Positions 1 to 8,102 of a DNA stretch of 64,000 bases are shown one piece after another (position 1 is the stretch's first letter; each line of letters starts with the position of its first letter). Under the pieces are notes generated by a model, which searched no databases, was not told the origin of the DNA, and was given only the letters and a program-made list of their open reading frames with translations. Position numbers and translations under genes: made by a program. Source of the stretch: Crenobacter luteus (GTDB taxonomy: Bacteria > Pseudomonadota > Gammaproteobacteria > Burkholderiales > Chromobacteriaceae); contig NZ_SLXG01000002.1 of the NCBI RefSeq assembly GCF_004345725.1, positions 62,001 to 126,000 of the forward strand, written 5' to 3'.

Positions 1-1
1 C

Positions 2-112
2 TTGCTGTACGGTAAGGATCAATTGCAGACCCCGGTCGGCCACAAGGCCGAAGCCGGCAGCATCGGCTCGATGTTCGGCCGCATGAAGGCCTGGTTCGTC
101 GGCAACTTCTGA
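2..112 (+). CDS. ftsA: Cell division protein FtsA, C-terminal 36 residues (5' end outside window)
   Basis: Open frame running in from the left edge and stopping at TGA 110-112. The translated tail ends in the short amphipathic segment GRMKAWFVGNF, which matches the conserved FtsA C-terminal membrane-targeting helix (family consensus WF..NF). FtsA is the actin-like protein that anchors FtsZ to the inner membrane at the division site. Its position immediately upstream of ftsZ is the standard dcw-cluster order. Only the tail is visible, so the identification rests on this helix plus context. Confidence 0.85.
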   Translation: MLYGKDQLQTPVGHKAEAGSIGSMFGRMKAWFVGNF

Positions 113-128
113 TCGCGCCGGCGGGCGT

Positions 129-149
129 GGCCGGGCGCGGTGCCCGGCC
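129..149. promoter_or_regulatory. GC-rich hairpin between ftsA and ftsZ
   Basis: Perfect 8-bp inverted repeat (GGCCGGGC / GCCCGGCC) with a 5-nt loop between the ftsA stop and the ftsZ start. No T-run follows, so an intrinsic terminator is unlikely. An intercistronic mRNA stability or processing element is possible; the function is inferred only from position. Confidence 0.3.
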
Positions 150-212
150 GGCGGCGGCGTGTGTTCGCGTGATATCGGTAATTGAAGCAAGCTCGTCTTT
201 GAGGAGAGAGAA

Positions 213-1397
213 ATGAGCATGGTGTTCGAAGTGATGCAGGAGACGGCTTCCGAGGCCGTCATCAAGGTGATCGGCGTCGGCGGCGGTGGCTGCAACGCGA
301 TCGACAACATGGTCGAGGGCCACGTCGCCGGCGTCGAGTTCATCTGCGCCAACACCGACGCGCAGTCGCTCAAGCGCAACCGCGCGCCGATCCGTCTGCA
401 ACTGGGCCAGAACCTGACGCGCGGCCTCGGCGCCGGCGCCAACCCGGAGGTCGGTCGCAACGCCGCGCTCGAAGACCGCGAGCGCATCGCCGACGCGCTG
501 CGCGGCGCGAACATGGTGTTCCTGACCGCCGGCATGGGCGGCGGCACCGGCACCGGCGCCGCGCCGGTCGTCGCCGAGGTGGCCAAGGAGCTGGGCATCC
601 TGACCGTCGGCGTCGTCACCCGTCCGTTCGCGCACGAAGGCAAGCGCATGAAGGTCGCGCAGGCCGGCATCGACGAGCTGAAGAAGCACGTCGACTCGCT
701 GATCGTGATCCCGAACGAGAAGCTGATGGAGGTGCTCGGCGAAGACGTCACCATGCGCGAAGCCTTCCGCGCCGCCGACGACGTGCTGCGCGGCGCCGTG
801 GCCGGCATCGCCGAGGTGATCACCTGCCCGGGCCTGATCAACGTCGACTTCGCCGACGTGCGCACCGTGATGAGCGAGATGGGCCTGGCGATGATGGGCT
901 CGTCGCACGCGGCCGGCATCGACCGCGCGCGCGTCGCCGCCGAACAGGCGGTGGCCAGCCCGCTGTTGGACAACATCACGCTGGACGGCGCGCGCGGCGT
1001 GCTGGTCAACATCTCGACCGCGCCGGGCTGCCTGAAGATGAGCGAGTACCGCGAGATCATGGGCATCATCCGCCAGTACGCCGACGAGGACGCGCAGATC
1101 AAGTTCGGCACCGCCGAGGTCGAGGGCATGTCCGAAGACACCATCCGCGTCACGCTGATCGCGACCGGCCTGGGCACCAAGAAGCCGCAGCGCGAGGAAC
1201 GCCCGGAGTACATCAAGATCGTCAAGACCGGTACCGACGACCGCCCGGTCGACGTGCTGAACTACGACGAGTTCGAGGCGCCGGCGGTGGTGCGCCGCGC
1301 GCGCGGCGGCCGTCCGAGTGGCCCGGTCGACTTCTCCAACCCGGAGGTCAGCGACAGTTACGACATCCCGGCCTTCCTGCGCAAGCAGGCAGACTGA
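213..1397 (+). CDS. ftsZ: Cell division protein FtsZ
   Basis: 394-residue tubulin-like GTPase that polymerises into the cytokinetic Z-ring. The N-terminal nucleotide-binding glycine loop GGGGCN is at residues 23-28 and the tubulin signature GMGGGTGTGAAP at 107-118. A C-terminal tail DIPAFLRKQAD (384-394) is the conserved peptide that binds FtsA and ZipA. The start ATG has a strong ribosome site (GAGGAGAG) about 5 nt upstream. Length is normal for the family (E. coli 383). It lies between ftsA and lpxC as in other proteobacteria. The acidic linker before the tail is short. Confidence 0.99.
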   Translation: MSMVFEVMQETASEAVIKVIGVGGGGCNAIDNMVEGHVAGVEFICANTDAQSLKRNRAPIRLQLGQNLTRGLGAGANPEVGRNAALEDRERIADALRGANMVFLTAGMGGGTGTGAAPVVAEVAKELGILTVGVVTRPFAHEGKRMKVAQAGIDELKKHVDSLIVIPNEKLMEVLGEDVTMREAFRAADDVLRGAVAGIAEVITCPGLINVDFADVRTVMSEMGLAMMGSSHAAGIDRARVAAEQAVASPLLDNITLDGARGVLVNISTAPGCLKMSEYREIMGIIRQYADEDAQIKFGTAEVEGMSEDTIRVTLIATGLGTKKPQREERPEYIKIVKTGTDDRPVDVLNYDEFEAPAVVRRARGGRPSGPVDFSNPEVSDSYDIPAFLRKQAD

Positions 1398-1410
1398 TAG
1401 CGTAACGCTA
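1398..1410. promoter_or_regulatory. Small palindrome just after the ftsZ stop
   Basis: TAGCGT-A-ACGCTA is a perfect 6-bp inverted repeat with a 1-nt centre, starting directly after the ftsZ stop codon and followed by an AT-rich stretch. The loop is too small for a stable terminator hairpin. It could be a protein-binding palindrome in the lpxC promoter region. Confidence 0.2.
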
Positions 1411-1452
1411 TAAACATTAACGGTTTAATCGATCAGGCGCGGTGGTGGCGTG

Positions 1453-1461
1453 TGCTAGAAT
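1453..1461 (+). promoter_or_regulatory. Extended -10 promoter element for lpxC
   Basis: TGCTAGAAT is an extended -10 box (TGn plus TAGAAT, 5 of 6 to consensus) 34 nt before the lpxC start. No good -35 hexamer is seen at 16-18 bp spacing. The same nonamer occurs before the DciA-like gene (49364-49372), and related extended -10 boxes precede secA and uvrD. Confidence 0.5.
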
Positions 1462-1495
1462 CGGCGTCGACGACCTTGACCCGAACAGGTGGACC

Positions 1496-2410
1496 ATGAT
1501 CCTGCAGCGCACGCTGAAACAGCCGATCACGGCGACCGGAGTGGGACTGCATTCCGGCGAGCGGGTGAAACTCACCCTCTTGCCGGCGCCGCCCGACACC
1601 GGCATCGTGTTTCGCCGCACCGACCTGCCCGAAGCGGTGGATGTGAAAGTGCATCCGGCGCTCGTGAACGACACGCGACTCTCCTCCACGCTGGTGACCG
1701 ACGCCGGCGTGCGCGTGGGCACGATCGAGCACCTGATGTCGGCGTTCGCCGGGCTGGGGCTGGACAACCTGATCGTCGAGGTGACGGCGGCGGAGATCCC
1801 GATCATGGACGGCTCCGCCGCGCCGTTCATTTTCCTGTTGCAGTCGGCCGGCATCGTCGAGCAGCCGGTGCCCAAGGCCTTCATCCGCGTGCTCAAACCG
1901 GTCGAGGTAGTCGAGGGCGACAAGTGGGTGCGGCTGGTGCCGCACGAGGGTTTCAAGGTCACGCTGTCGATCGAGTTCAACCACCCGGCGTTCAACCTCG
2001 CGCCGCAGACGGTCGAGATCGACTTCGCGCAGCGCTCCTACATCGACGAGATCGCGCGCGCGCGCACCTTCGGCTTCATGCACGAGGTCGAGTACATGCG
2101 CAAGAACGGCCTCGGCCTCGGCGGCAGCCTCGACAACGCGATCGTCATCGACGACGAATACGTGCTGAACCCCGAGGGCCTGCGCTTCCCGGACGAGTTC
2201 GTCCGCCACAAGATCCTCGACGCGATCGGCGACCTCTACGTCGTCGGCCATCCGCTGATCGCCGCCTTCTCGGGCCACAAGTCCGGCCACGCGCTGAACA
2301 ACAAGCTGCTGCGCGAACTCTTGGCGCGTCCCGACTGCTACGAGGTCGTCCGCTTCGCCGACCCGGACGAGGCGCCGTCGAGCTTCCACCGGCTGCCCGT
2401 CGCGGCGTGA
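1496..2410 (+). CDS. lpxC: UDP-3-O-acyl-N-acetylglucosamine deacetylase LpxC
   Basis: 304-residue zinc amidase carrying out the committed step of lipid A biosynthesis in the cytoplasm. With the start at ATG 1496 (MILQRTLKQ) numbering matches E. coli exactly: zinc ligands His79 (IEHLMSAF), His238 and Asp242 ([10 protein letters not shown]), and the catalytic His265 in [16 protein letters not shown] (104-111) is the conserved active-site loop. An in-frame start 18 codons upstream (1442) would overlap the -10 box and add residues not found in the family, so 1496 was chosen. It is followed within 9 bp by a small membrane protein gene. Confidence 0.98.
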   Translation: MILQRTLKQPITATGVGLHSGERVKLTLLPAPPDTGIVFRRTDLPEAVDVKVHPALVNDTRLSSTLVTDAGVRVGTIEHLMSAFAGLGLDNLIVEVTAAEIPIMDGSAAPFIFLLQSAGIVEQPVPKAFIRVLKPVEVVEGDKWVRLVPHEGFKVTLSIEFNHPAFNLAPQTVEIDFAQRSYIDEIARARTFGFMHEVEYMRKNGLGLGGSLDNAIVIDDEYVLNPEGLRFPDEFVRHKILDAIGDLYVVGHPLIAAFSGHKSGHALNNKLLRELLARPDCYEVVRFADPDEAPSSFHRLPVAA

Positions 2411-2419
2411 GGGGCGGCC

Positions 2420-2602
2420 ATGCTGTGGCTGTTCCGGCTGTGGCTCGTCGTGCTCGCGCTGGTGCTCGGCTGGGCGCTGATCTGCTACGCGCTGACGCGC
2501 AACCGTGACTACCTGCGGCGCGCCGCCGTCGCGATCCGCTGGTCGGCCTACGTGGCCGGCCTGGTCGCGCTGTTCTGGCTGGCGCGCAACGTGCTTTTGT
2601 AA
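2420..2602 (+). CDS. Small two-helix membrane protein, unknown function
   Basis: 60 residues with two hydrophobic segments (about 2-24 and 42-59) separated by a basic loop TRNRDYLRR, so probably an inner-membrane hairpin protein. It starts 9 bp after lpxC with a GGGG-rich ribosome site, and moaC follows after 10 bp, so all three are likely co-transcribed. I do not recognise a named family. The length, start signal and tight spacing support a real gene. Confidence 0.75.
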   Translation: MLWLFRLWLVVLALVLGWALICYALTRNRDYLRRAAVAIRWSAYVAGLVALFWLARNVLL

Positions 2603-2612
2603 GGATATCCCC

Positions 2613-3092
2613 GTGTCGCAACTGACCCATTTCGACGAAGCCGGCCAGGCCCATATGGTCGACGTCGGCGCCAAGGCCGAGACCGCGCGCCGCGCCGTCG
2701 CCGAGGGCTGGATCCGCATGGAGCCGGCGACCTTCGCGCTGATCAAGGGCGGCGGCCACAAAAAGGGCGACGTGATCGGCATCGCGCGGCTGGCGGCGAT
2801 CATGGCGAGCAAGAAAACCGGCGAGCTGATCCCGCTGTGCCACCCGATCGGGCTGACGCGCGTCGCGGTCGAGTTCGAGTTGGCCGAGGCCGACAGCGCG
2901 GTGCGCATCGAGGTGACCGCCGAGACGGTCGGCCGCACCGGCGTCGAGATGGAAGCGCTGACCGCGGTCAGCATCGGCCTCTTGACCATCTACGACATGT
3001 GCAAGGCGGTCGACCGCGGCATGACGATCGACGGCGTCAGGCTGCTGGAAAAGGAAGGCGGCAAGAGCGGGCACTGGCAGGCCGGCGCCTGA
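2613..3092 (+). CDS. moaC: Cyclic pyranopterin monophosphate synthase MoaC
   Basis: 159 residues (E. coli 161). MoaC converts the 3',8-cyclo-GTP made by MoaA into cyclic pyranopterin monophosphate in molybdenum-cofactor synthesis. Family blocks seen include [20 protein letters not shown], the CHPIGLTRV active-site segment and [10 protein letters not shown] followed by [10 protein letters not shown]. The start is a GTG ([11 protein letters not shown]) with AAGGA about 8 nt upstream; a longer frame from 2505 runs inside the preceding gene and is not credible. moaA is not nearby, so other pathway genes lie elsewhere. Confidence 0.97.
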   Translation: MSQLTHFDEAGQAHMVDVGAKAETARRAVAEGWIRMEPATFALIKGGGHKKGDVIGIARLAAIMASKKTGELIPLCHPIGLTRVAVEFELAEADSAVRIEVTAETVGRTGVEMEALTAVSIGLLTIYDMCKAVDRGMTIDGVRLLEKEGGKSGHWQAGA

Positions 3093-3110
3093 GGTAGCTG
3101 CGGAACGCGT

Positions 3111-3158
3111 ACCAAAAAGCCTGGCCGGACCCTTCGGGGTCCGGCCAGGCTTTTTGGT
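3111..3158. terminator. Bidirectional intrinsic terminator between moaC and the EamA gene
   Basis: Long near-perfect inverted repeat ACCAAAAAGCCTGGCCGGAC / GTCCGGCCAGGCTTTTTGGT with a short TTCGG-type loop, and A- and T-tracts at both ends. It lies exactly between two convergent genes and can serve both. Confidence 0.95.
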
Positions 3159-3169
3159 GCGCGGCGCGT

Positions 3170-4060
3170 TCAGTCGCGCACGTCGGCCAGCCGCATCCGG
3201 CCGGCGTCGGCGTCGCGCGTGGTCAGCGCGACCGCCGACAGGATCAGCGCACCGCCGACGAACTGCGCGGCGGTCAGCGGTTCGCCGAGCACGGCGGCGG
3301 CCAGGAGCAGCGTGACCAGCGGCTCGACGGTCGACAGCAGCGAGGCGCGCGTCGCGCCGACCTTCGCCAGCCCGGCGAGGAAGGCGACGATGGCGGCGAC
3401 GGTCGACACGAGCGCGAGCGCGAGCACCGCGCTCCACGCCGCCGGCGAGTCGGGCAGCCTGAAGCCCTGCCAGAGCAGCAGCGCACCGTTGCTCGCGGCG
3501 GCGGCGGCGATCACGACGAAGGCGCCGACCAGCGGGTGGACCCGGCCGGCCAGCCGGTCGCCGGCGACGATGTAGCCGGCGTAGCACAGCGCCGCGGCGG
3601 TGCCGAGCGCGAAGCCCAGCGGCAGGCCGGTCAGGTCGAGCCCGACGGTGGCCGCGAGGCCCGACAGCGCGAGCGCGAGCGCGAGGCTGCGGCGGCGCGT
3701 CAGCGCCTCGGCGTGCAGGCAGCGCGACAGCAGCACGACCAGCGCCGGGTACAGGTAGAGCAGCAGCGCGACCGTGCCGGCGGCGGCGTAGTCGAGCGCG
3801 GTGAAGTAGCACAGCGAGGCGAGCGCGTAGCCGGCGCCGCCCATCGCCGCCAGTTGCAGCGTGGTGCGCGCCGACGGCCACGGCAGGCGGCGCCAGGCGA
3901 TCAGCGGCGCGAGCGCGAGCGCCGCGATCGCGAAACGCCAGAACAGCACCTGCGACGCGGACAGGCCGTGCTGGTAGGCGAGCTTGGCGAAGATCGCCAT
4001 CGTGCCGAAGGCGGCGGCGGACAGCAGGATCTGGAGATGGCCGGTAAACAAGGGGGGCAT
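3170..4060 (-). CDS. EamA/DMT-family membrane transporter
   Basis: 296 residues, almost entirely hydrophobic with about ten predicted membrane helices arranged as two EamA repeats, typical of drug/metabolite exporters of the inner membrane. The N-terminal segment LLSAAAFGTMAIFAKLAYQHG and the second-half block ATRASLLSTVEPLVTLLLAAAVLGE carry the usual helix-capping patterns (ST.EP..). Substrate cannot be told from sequence. The start ATG at 4060 has only a weak ribosome site. It is a single gene, convergent with moaC. Confidence 0.9.
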   Translation of the reverse strand: MPPLFTGHLQILLSAAAFGTMAIFAKLAYQHGLSASQVLFWRFAIAALALAPLIAWRRLPWPSARTTLQLAAMGGAGYALASLCYFTALDYAAAGTVALLLYLYPALVVLLSRCLHAEALTRRRSLALALALSGLAATVGLDLTGLPLGFALGTAAALCYAGYIVAGDRLAGRVHPLVGAFVVIAAAAASNGALLLWQGFRLPDSPAAWSAVLALALVSTVAAIVAFLAGLAKVGATRASLLSTVEPLVTLLLAAAVLGEPLTAAQFVGGALILSAVALTTRDADAGRMRLADVRD

Positions 4061-4165
4061 GGCGCGCTAGTACATCGGGATGGATATCGTCCGATGATTC
4101 TGGGCGCGGCGGCGAGGACCGCCAAGCCGGGTTGCCCCCCAGTCGAGGGTCTTACCTGATGAGGC

Positions 4166-4681
4166 TCAGTCGGCGGCCTTCTTCAGCTGCGCGACCGCTT
4201 CCGCGGCCGACTTCGGCACCCAGTTGTCGGGGCAGACGATCGCGTGCAGCGCGCGGTGCAGCCGGTCGTCGAGCTCGATCTTGCCCCAGGCGGGCTTGAG
4301 CGACTCGATCCAGCGGCCGTTGATGGTGTCGCCGAAGGCGTAGCGCTTGAGCTCGCGCGTCTGGCAGCGCAAGCCCTCGACGCTGTCGTTCTTTGCGCCG
4401 GACGGGCTCTCGACGCGCAGCACGTAGCGCACCACGCCGTCGTCGCCGACCGTGAGCGTGCCGGCGTCGACGGCGCTCTTGTTCGGGTAGTCGCGGTGGA
4501 CGAAGAAGGGCAGCCAGTCGCCGGTTTTCGGGTAGGCCGGCAGCGCGTAGCCGGACTCGACCCAAGGTTTGTCGACGTCGAAGGCGTAGTTGCTGTTGTA
4601 GCCGCGTCGCGTCTCGGCGTGCGCGGTCAGGGCGAGGCCGGCCAGGGCGGCGGCGATGAGCCAGGTCTTGCGTGTCGTCAC
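4166..4681 (-). CDS. CNP1-like family exported protein
   Basis: 171 residues with an N-terminal signal peptide (cut expected after AHA, residue 22), then a compact soluble domain containing two cysteines (EGLRCQTRELKR and IVCPDNW). It resembles the CNP1 (cryptic neisserial protein) family of betaproteobacterial periplasmic proteins of unknown function. The start is GTG 4681 with GAGGAG 7 nt upstream. This GTG overlaps the stop of the upstream NRDE gene (GTGA), so the two are translationally coupled. A longer frame reading back to 5824 shadows the neighbour. Confidence 0.8.
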   Translation of the reverse strand: MTTRKTWLIAAALAGLALTAHAETRRGYNSNYAFDVDKPWVESGYALPAYPKTGDWLPFFVHRDYPNKSAVDAGTLTVGDDGVVRYVLRVESPSGAKNDSVEGLRCQTRELKRYAFGDTINGRWIESLKPAWGKIELDDRLHRALHAIVCPDNWVPKSAAEAVAQLKKAAD

Positions 4682-5448
4682 GCGGTTCTCCTCGGGGCAA
4701 GGCGTAGGGTGTAGGCGACGCGTCCGGTCTCGCGGCCGGACGGGCCGAAGCTGCGCTCGGCGAAGTCGACGTCGCCGCGCGCGTGGGCGGCGAGCACCAT
4801 CGAGGCGCGCGTGCCGTAGTCGCGACCGTGGATGAACACCGGCGACAGCATGCGCTCGAGCGCGAGGCCGACGCCGGTGTTGGGCAGCGCGTCGAGCGGC
4901 GCCTCGTCGCGGTCGGCGAGCCAGGCGAAGGCCTCGTCGCTCGACGGGCGGCGCCGGCAGGCGGCGAGACGCTCGGCCAACTTGTCGGTCTTGGGCCAGC
5001 GTGTGTCGAGCGTCGCGTTCGACAGTGTATGGATGCCGGGCGTGAGCCGCGCGAACGCGCCGGTCGCGCTGTGGAAGTGGTAGAGGTCGGAGACCTCGCC
5101 GAACAGCAGGTTGAACGGCGCGTAGTCGCCGCGGCGGGCCGCCAGCTCGGCGGCGAACTCGCGCGCGCTCATCGCACCGGTCACGAAGTCGCGCACCAGG
5201 TGGCCGCGCGAGACGCGGCCCGGCTGCGGGCGGCCGCTGCGGATATTGGTCAGCGCGGCCAAGCGTCCCTCGGCGCTGACCGCCAGCCAGCTGCCGCCGG
5301 CTTCGAGGTCGCGCCCGCCGAGCACGCCGGGCGCGTCCGGCCAGTAGCCCAGCGGCGCGGCCGCGCGCGCGTAGCGCTCGTCGCGGTTGGCGACGAGGAA
5401 CAGCGGTCCGAGCGCGGGGCTCTTGTAGGCGAGGGCGATCACGCACAT
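4678..5448 (-). CDS. NRDE (TANGO2-like) family protein
   Basis: 256 residues beginning MCVIALAYKS with the family signature VANRDERYAR near residue 20, then the GGRDLEAGGSWLAV block. This is the NRDE/TANGO2 family. The invariant Cys2 suggests an N-terminal-nucleophile fold, and links to haem or acyl-metabolite handling are reported for homologues, but the bacterial activity is not settled. The start at 5448 places the conserved Cys at position 2; the open frame continues upstream to 5811 but lacks family sequence. It shares a 4-bp GTGA overlap with the CNP1 gene. Confidence 0.9.
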   Translation of the reverse strand: MCVIALAYKSPALGPLFLVANRDERYARAAAPLGYWPDAPGVLGGRDLEAGGSWLAVSAEGRLAALTNIRSGRPQPGRVSRGHLVRDFVTGAMSAREFAAELAARRGDYAPFNLLFGEVSDLYHFHSATGAFARLTPGIHTLSNATLDTRWPKTDKLAERLAACRRRPSSDEAFAWLADRDEAPLDALPNTGVGLALERMLSPVFIHGRDYGTRASMVLAAHARGDVDFAERSFGPSGRETGRVAYTLRLAPRRTA

Positions 5449-5563
5449 GGTCAGCGGGGCGCGCGCCGGAACGGCGGCGGCGGTACAATAAAGCATCGAT
5501 TGTAACCCAAGCGCGCGGCCGCGCCTGCCCGGCGCCGCCGGCGTGCCGCTTCCGAAAGACCGC

Positions 5564-5794
5564 ATGCAACTGGATAAACAGCTCGACCTGTCCGGCCTCA
5601 ACTGCCCGCTGCCCATCCTGCGCGCCAAGAAGGCGCTCGCCGACATGACGAGCGGCCAGGTGCTCGAGGTGATCGCCACCGACCCGGGCGCGCCCAAGGA
5701 TTTCGAGGCCTTCTGCCGCCAGACCGGCAACGGCCTGGTCGAATCGTCGACCACCGCCGAGGGCAAGTTCCGCCTGGTGCTGCGCCGCAAGTAA
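5564..5794 (+). CDS. TusA/SirA-family sulfur carrier protein
   Basis: 76 residues with the TusA hallmark [13 protein letters not shown]; Cys14 in the CPxP motif is the persulfide-carrying residue. TusA-type proteins pass sulfur to tRNA 2-thiouridine synthesis or other sulfur acceptors in the cytosol. ATG 5564 was preferred to an in-frame GTG 7 codons upstream because it matches the usual N-terminus; the ribosome site is weak. pyrC follows after 28 bp, on the same strand. Whether this is TusA itself or a paralogue cannot be decided here. Confidence 0.9.
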   Translation: MQLDKQLDLSGLNCPLPILRAKKALADMTSGQVLEVIATDPGAPKDFEAFCRQTGNGLVESSTTAEGKFRLVLRRK

Positions 5795-5822
5795 TTCCCC
5801 ATCCAAGACAAGGCAGATTTCC

Positions 5823-6896
5823 ATGACCGACTACCGCAAGTTGGCCGAGCCGATGCCGGCCGGCGCCACGCTGACCCTCCGCCGCCCCGACGACTGGCAC
5901 CTGCACCTCAGGGACGGCGACGCGCTCGCCGCCGTCGTGCCGGCCACCGCGCGCCAGATGGGCCGCGCGATCGTGATGCCTAACCTGAAGCCGCCGGTGA
6001 CCACCGTCGAGCTGGCTGCCGCCTACCGCGAACGCATCCTCGCCGCCCGTCCGGCCGGCTCGGGCTTTGAGCCGCTGATGACGCTGTACCTGACCGACAA
6101 CACCGCGCCCGAGGAAATCCGGAAGGCCAAGGCTTCCGGCTTCGTGCACGGCGTCAAGCTGTATCCTGCCGGCGCCACCACCAACTCCGACGCCGGCGTG
6201 ACCAGCCTAGCCAAGGCGATGCCGGCGCTCGAGGCGATGGCCGAGGTCGGTCTGCCGCTGCTGGTGCACGGCGAGGTCACCCACGGCGAGATCGATATCT
6301 TCGACCGCGAGGCGGTGTTCATCGAGACGGTGTTCCAGCCGCTTCTGGCGAGCCTGCCGGAACTGCGTGTGGTGATGGAGCACATCACCACCCGCCAGGC
6401 GGCCGAATTCGTCGCCGAGGCCCCGGCCAACGTCGCGGCGACCATCACCGCGCACCACCTGTTGCTCAACCGCAACGCGATGCTGGTCGGCGGCATCCGT
6501 CCGCACTACTACTGCCTGCCGATCCTCAAGCGCGAAAGCCACCGCGAGGCGCTGCTGAAGGCGGCGACCTCGGGCTCGGCCAAGTTCTTCCTCGGCACCG
6601 ACAGCGCGCCGCACCCGAAGGGCGCCAAGGAGTCGGCGTGCGGCTGCGCCGGCCTCTACACCGCGCACGCGGCGATCGAGCTGTACGCCGAGGCCTTCGA
6701 GTCGGTCGGCGCGCTCGACAAGCTCGAGGCCTTCGCCAGCCTGAACGGCCCGGCCTTCTACGGCCTGCCGGTCAACGCCGACACCGTCACGCTGGTCAAG
6801 GAAGACTGGTACGTGCCGCACACCGTCGCCTTCGGCGAGACCGAGCTGGTGCCGATGCGCGCCGGCGAGCCGGTGCGCTGGAAGCTCAAGGACTGA
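5823..6896 (+). CDS. pyrC: Dihydroorotase PyrC
   Basis: 357 residues (E. coli 348). Zinc amidohydrolase closing carbamoyl-aspartate to dihydroorotate in pyrimidine synthesis. The metal-binding HLHLRDG has His26 and His28, Lys112 in [13 protein letters not shown] is the carboxylated lysine, and the later conserved blocks [14 protein letters not shown] and GTDSAPH are all present, so the enzyme looks complete. It is the class II (PyrC, E. coli-like) form rather than the PyrB-associated inactive homologue. A GTTGGCCGAG repeat copy sits at codons 6-9. Confidence 0.98.
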   Translation: MTDYRKLAEPMPAGATLTLRRPDDWHLHLRDGDALAAVVPATARQMGRAIVMPNLKPPVTTVELAAAYRERILAARPAGSGFEPLMTLYLTDNTAPEEIRKAKASGFVHGVKLYPAGATTNSDAGVTSLAKAMPALEAMAEVGLPLLVHGEVTHGEIDIFDREAVFIETVFQPLLASLPELRVVMEHITTRQAAEFVAEAPANVAATITAHHLLLNRNAMLVGGIRPHYYCLPILKRESHREALLKAATSGSAKFFLGTDSAPHPKGAKESACGCAGLYTAHAAIELYAEAFESVGALDKLEAFASLNGPAFYGLPVNADTVTLVKEDWYVPHTVAFGETELVPMRAGEPVRWKLKD

Positions 6897-6918
6897 GTCC
6901 TCCCGCCGTCTTCCGCGA

Positions 6919-6941
6919 CGCCCGGCCTGGCCGGGCGTCGT
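6919..6941 (+). terminator. Possible terminator after pyrC
   Basis: Inverted repeat GACGCCCGGC / GCCGGGCGTC with a 3-nt loop 22 bp after pyrC. A T-run appears only 15 nt later, so terminator strength is doubtful. Confidence 0.4.
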
Positions 6942-7037
6942 CGCGTCGGCCGGCGCTTTTGTAAACCGTTCGTGAACGGGCGGAACGCTGCCCCGCCCGG
7001 TACGGTCTTTTCCTCATCGTTTTCGCCCCTGTCCGCC

Positions 7038-8102
7038 ATGCGTTCCATTCTGCTGCTTCTCTTGCCCCTCGCCGTCGCCGCCTGCTCCAAGGGCGACGCC
7101 GCCAGGAAACCCGCCGGCCCGCCGGCGGTGACCGTCTCGGTCGCGCGCGCCGCGCCGGCCGAGCTGGTCGACACGGCGCGCGCCTACGCCGAGGTCGAGT
7201 CGGGCAACGCGCCCGAGGTCGCCGCCGAGGTCGCCGGCCGCGTGCTGGCGATCGTCGTCAAGGAAGGGCAAGCGGTCGCCGCCGGCGCGCCGCTGGCCCG
7301 GCTCGAGGCGGCCGACCTCGCCGACGCGCGCCGCGCGGCCGACGCCGAGGTCGCGCGGCTCTCGGCGCTCGCCGCGCAGGCCGGCGCCCAGTTCCGTCGC
7401 GACCAGTCGCTCGAGCGGCAGGGCTTCATCTCGCCGGCCGCGCTCGACAAGAGCCGCGCCGAGCTAGCCGCGCTGAACGCGCAGCTGGCCGCCGCGCGCG
7501 CCGAGGCGCAGCAGCGCGCGCGCGACGCCGCGCGCGCCTGGGTGCGCGCGCCGCTGGCCGGCGTGGTCGAGGAGAAGTTCGTCAACGTCGGCGACTACGT
7601 GCCCGCCGGCAAGGCGCTGTTCCGCGTCGCAGGCGACGGCGCGGCGCGCGTGAAGTTCGCGCTCGCCGGCGAGGCCGGCGAGCGGCTCGCCGTCGGCCAG
7701 ACGGTGCGCGTCGACGGCCGCGACGGCGCGGGGCACGTGGTCGCGCTGGCCAGCACGCTCGACGCGGCCAGCCGTGCGCGCGTCGCCTACGCCGAGTTTC
7801 CGGCGCTGCCGCTGCGCGTCGGCGAGGCGCTGAACGTGGTGGTCGAGCTGTCGCGTCGCCGCGCGCTCGCGGTGCCGGCCGGCGCGCTGGTCGACCGGCC
7901 CAAGGGCCGCGTCGCCTTCGTCGTCGACGGCGAGACGGCGCGCGAGGTCAGGGTGACGACCGGCCTGGCCGCCGACGGCCGCGTCGAGGTGCTCGCCGGG
8001 CTCAAGGCCGGCGACACGGTCGCCGTCGACGGCGCCGGCTTTCTCGCCGACAAGGCCCGCGTGAAGCTGGCCGAGCCGGCCCGGGCGGAGGGCGGCGCGT
8101 GA
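7038..8102 (+). CDS. RND efflux periplasmic adaptor (membrane-fusion lipoprotein)
   Basis: 354 residues. The N-terminus MRSILLLLLPLAVAAC is a lipoprotein signal with the lipidated Cys at 16. A biotinyl-lipoyl-like half motif (AEVAGRVLAIVVKEGQAVAAGAPLARLE) precedes an Ala-rich coiled-coil hairpin (about 90-160), then the beta-barrel and membrane-proximal domains. This is the HlyD/AcrA-type adaptor linking an RND pump to an outer-membrane channel. The start at 7038 gives a clean lipobox; the open frame extends to 6972 without one. The stop overlaps the next gene by 4 bp (GTGA). Confidence 0.94.
   Translation: MRSILLLLLPLAVAACSKGDAARKPAGPPAVTVSVARAAPAELVDTARAYAEVESGNAPEVAAEVAGRVLAIVVKEGQAVAAGAPLARLEAADLADARRAADAEVARLSALAAQAGAQFRRDQSLERQGFISPAALDKSRAELAALNAQLAAARAEAQQRARDAARAWVRAPLAGVVEEKFVNVGDYVPAGKALFRVAGDGAARVKFALAGEAGERLAVGQTVRVDGRDGAGHVVALASTLDAASRARVAYAEFPALPLRVGEALNVVVELSRRRALAVPAGALVDRPKGRVAFVVDGETAREVRVTTGLAADGRVEVLAGLKAGDTVAVDGAGFLADKARVKLAEPARAEGGA

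Noticed and set aside
1442-1495. Longer LpxC start at 1442
   Set aside because: It would overlap the -10 element and break the exact residue numbering of His79, His238 and Asp242.
4061-4165. Possible riboswitch upstream of the EamA transporter
   Set aside because: The 105-bp leader has GC-rich pairing potential but matches none of the conserved cores I know (guanidine, fluoride, SAM, cobalamin).
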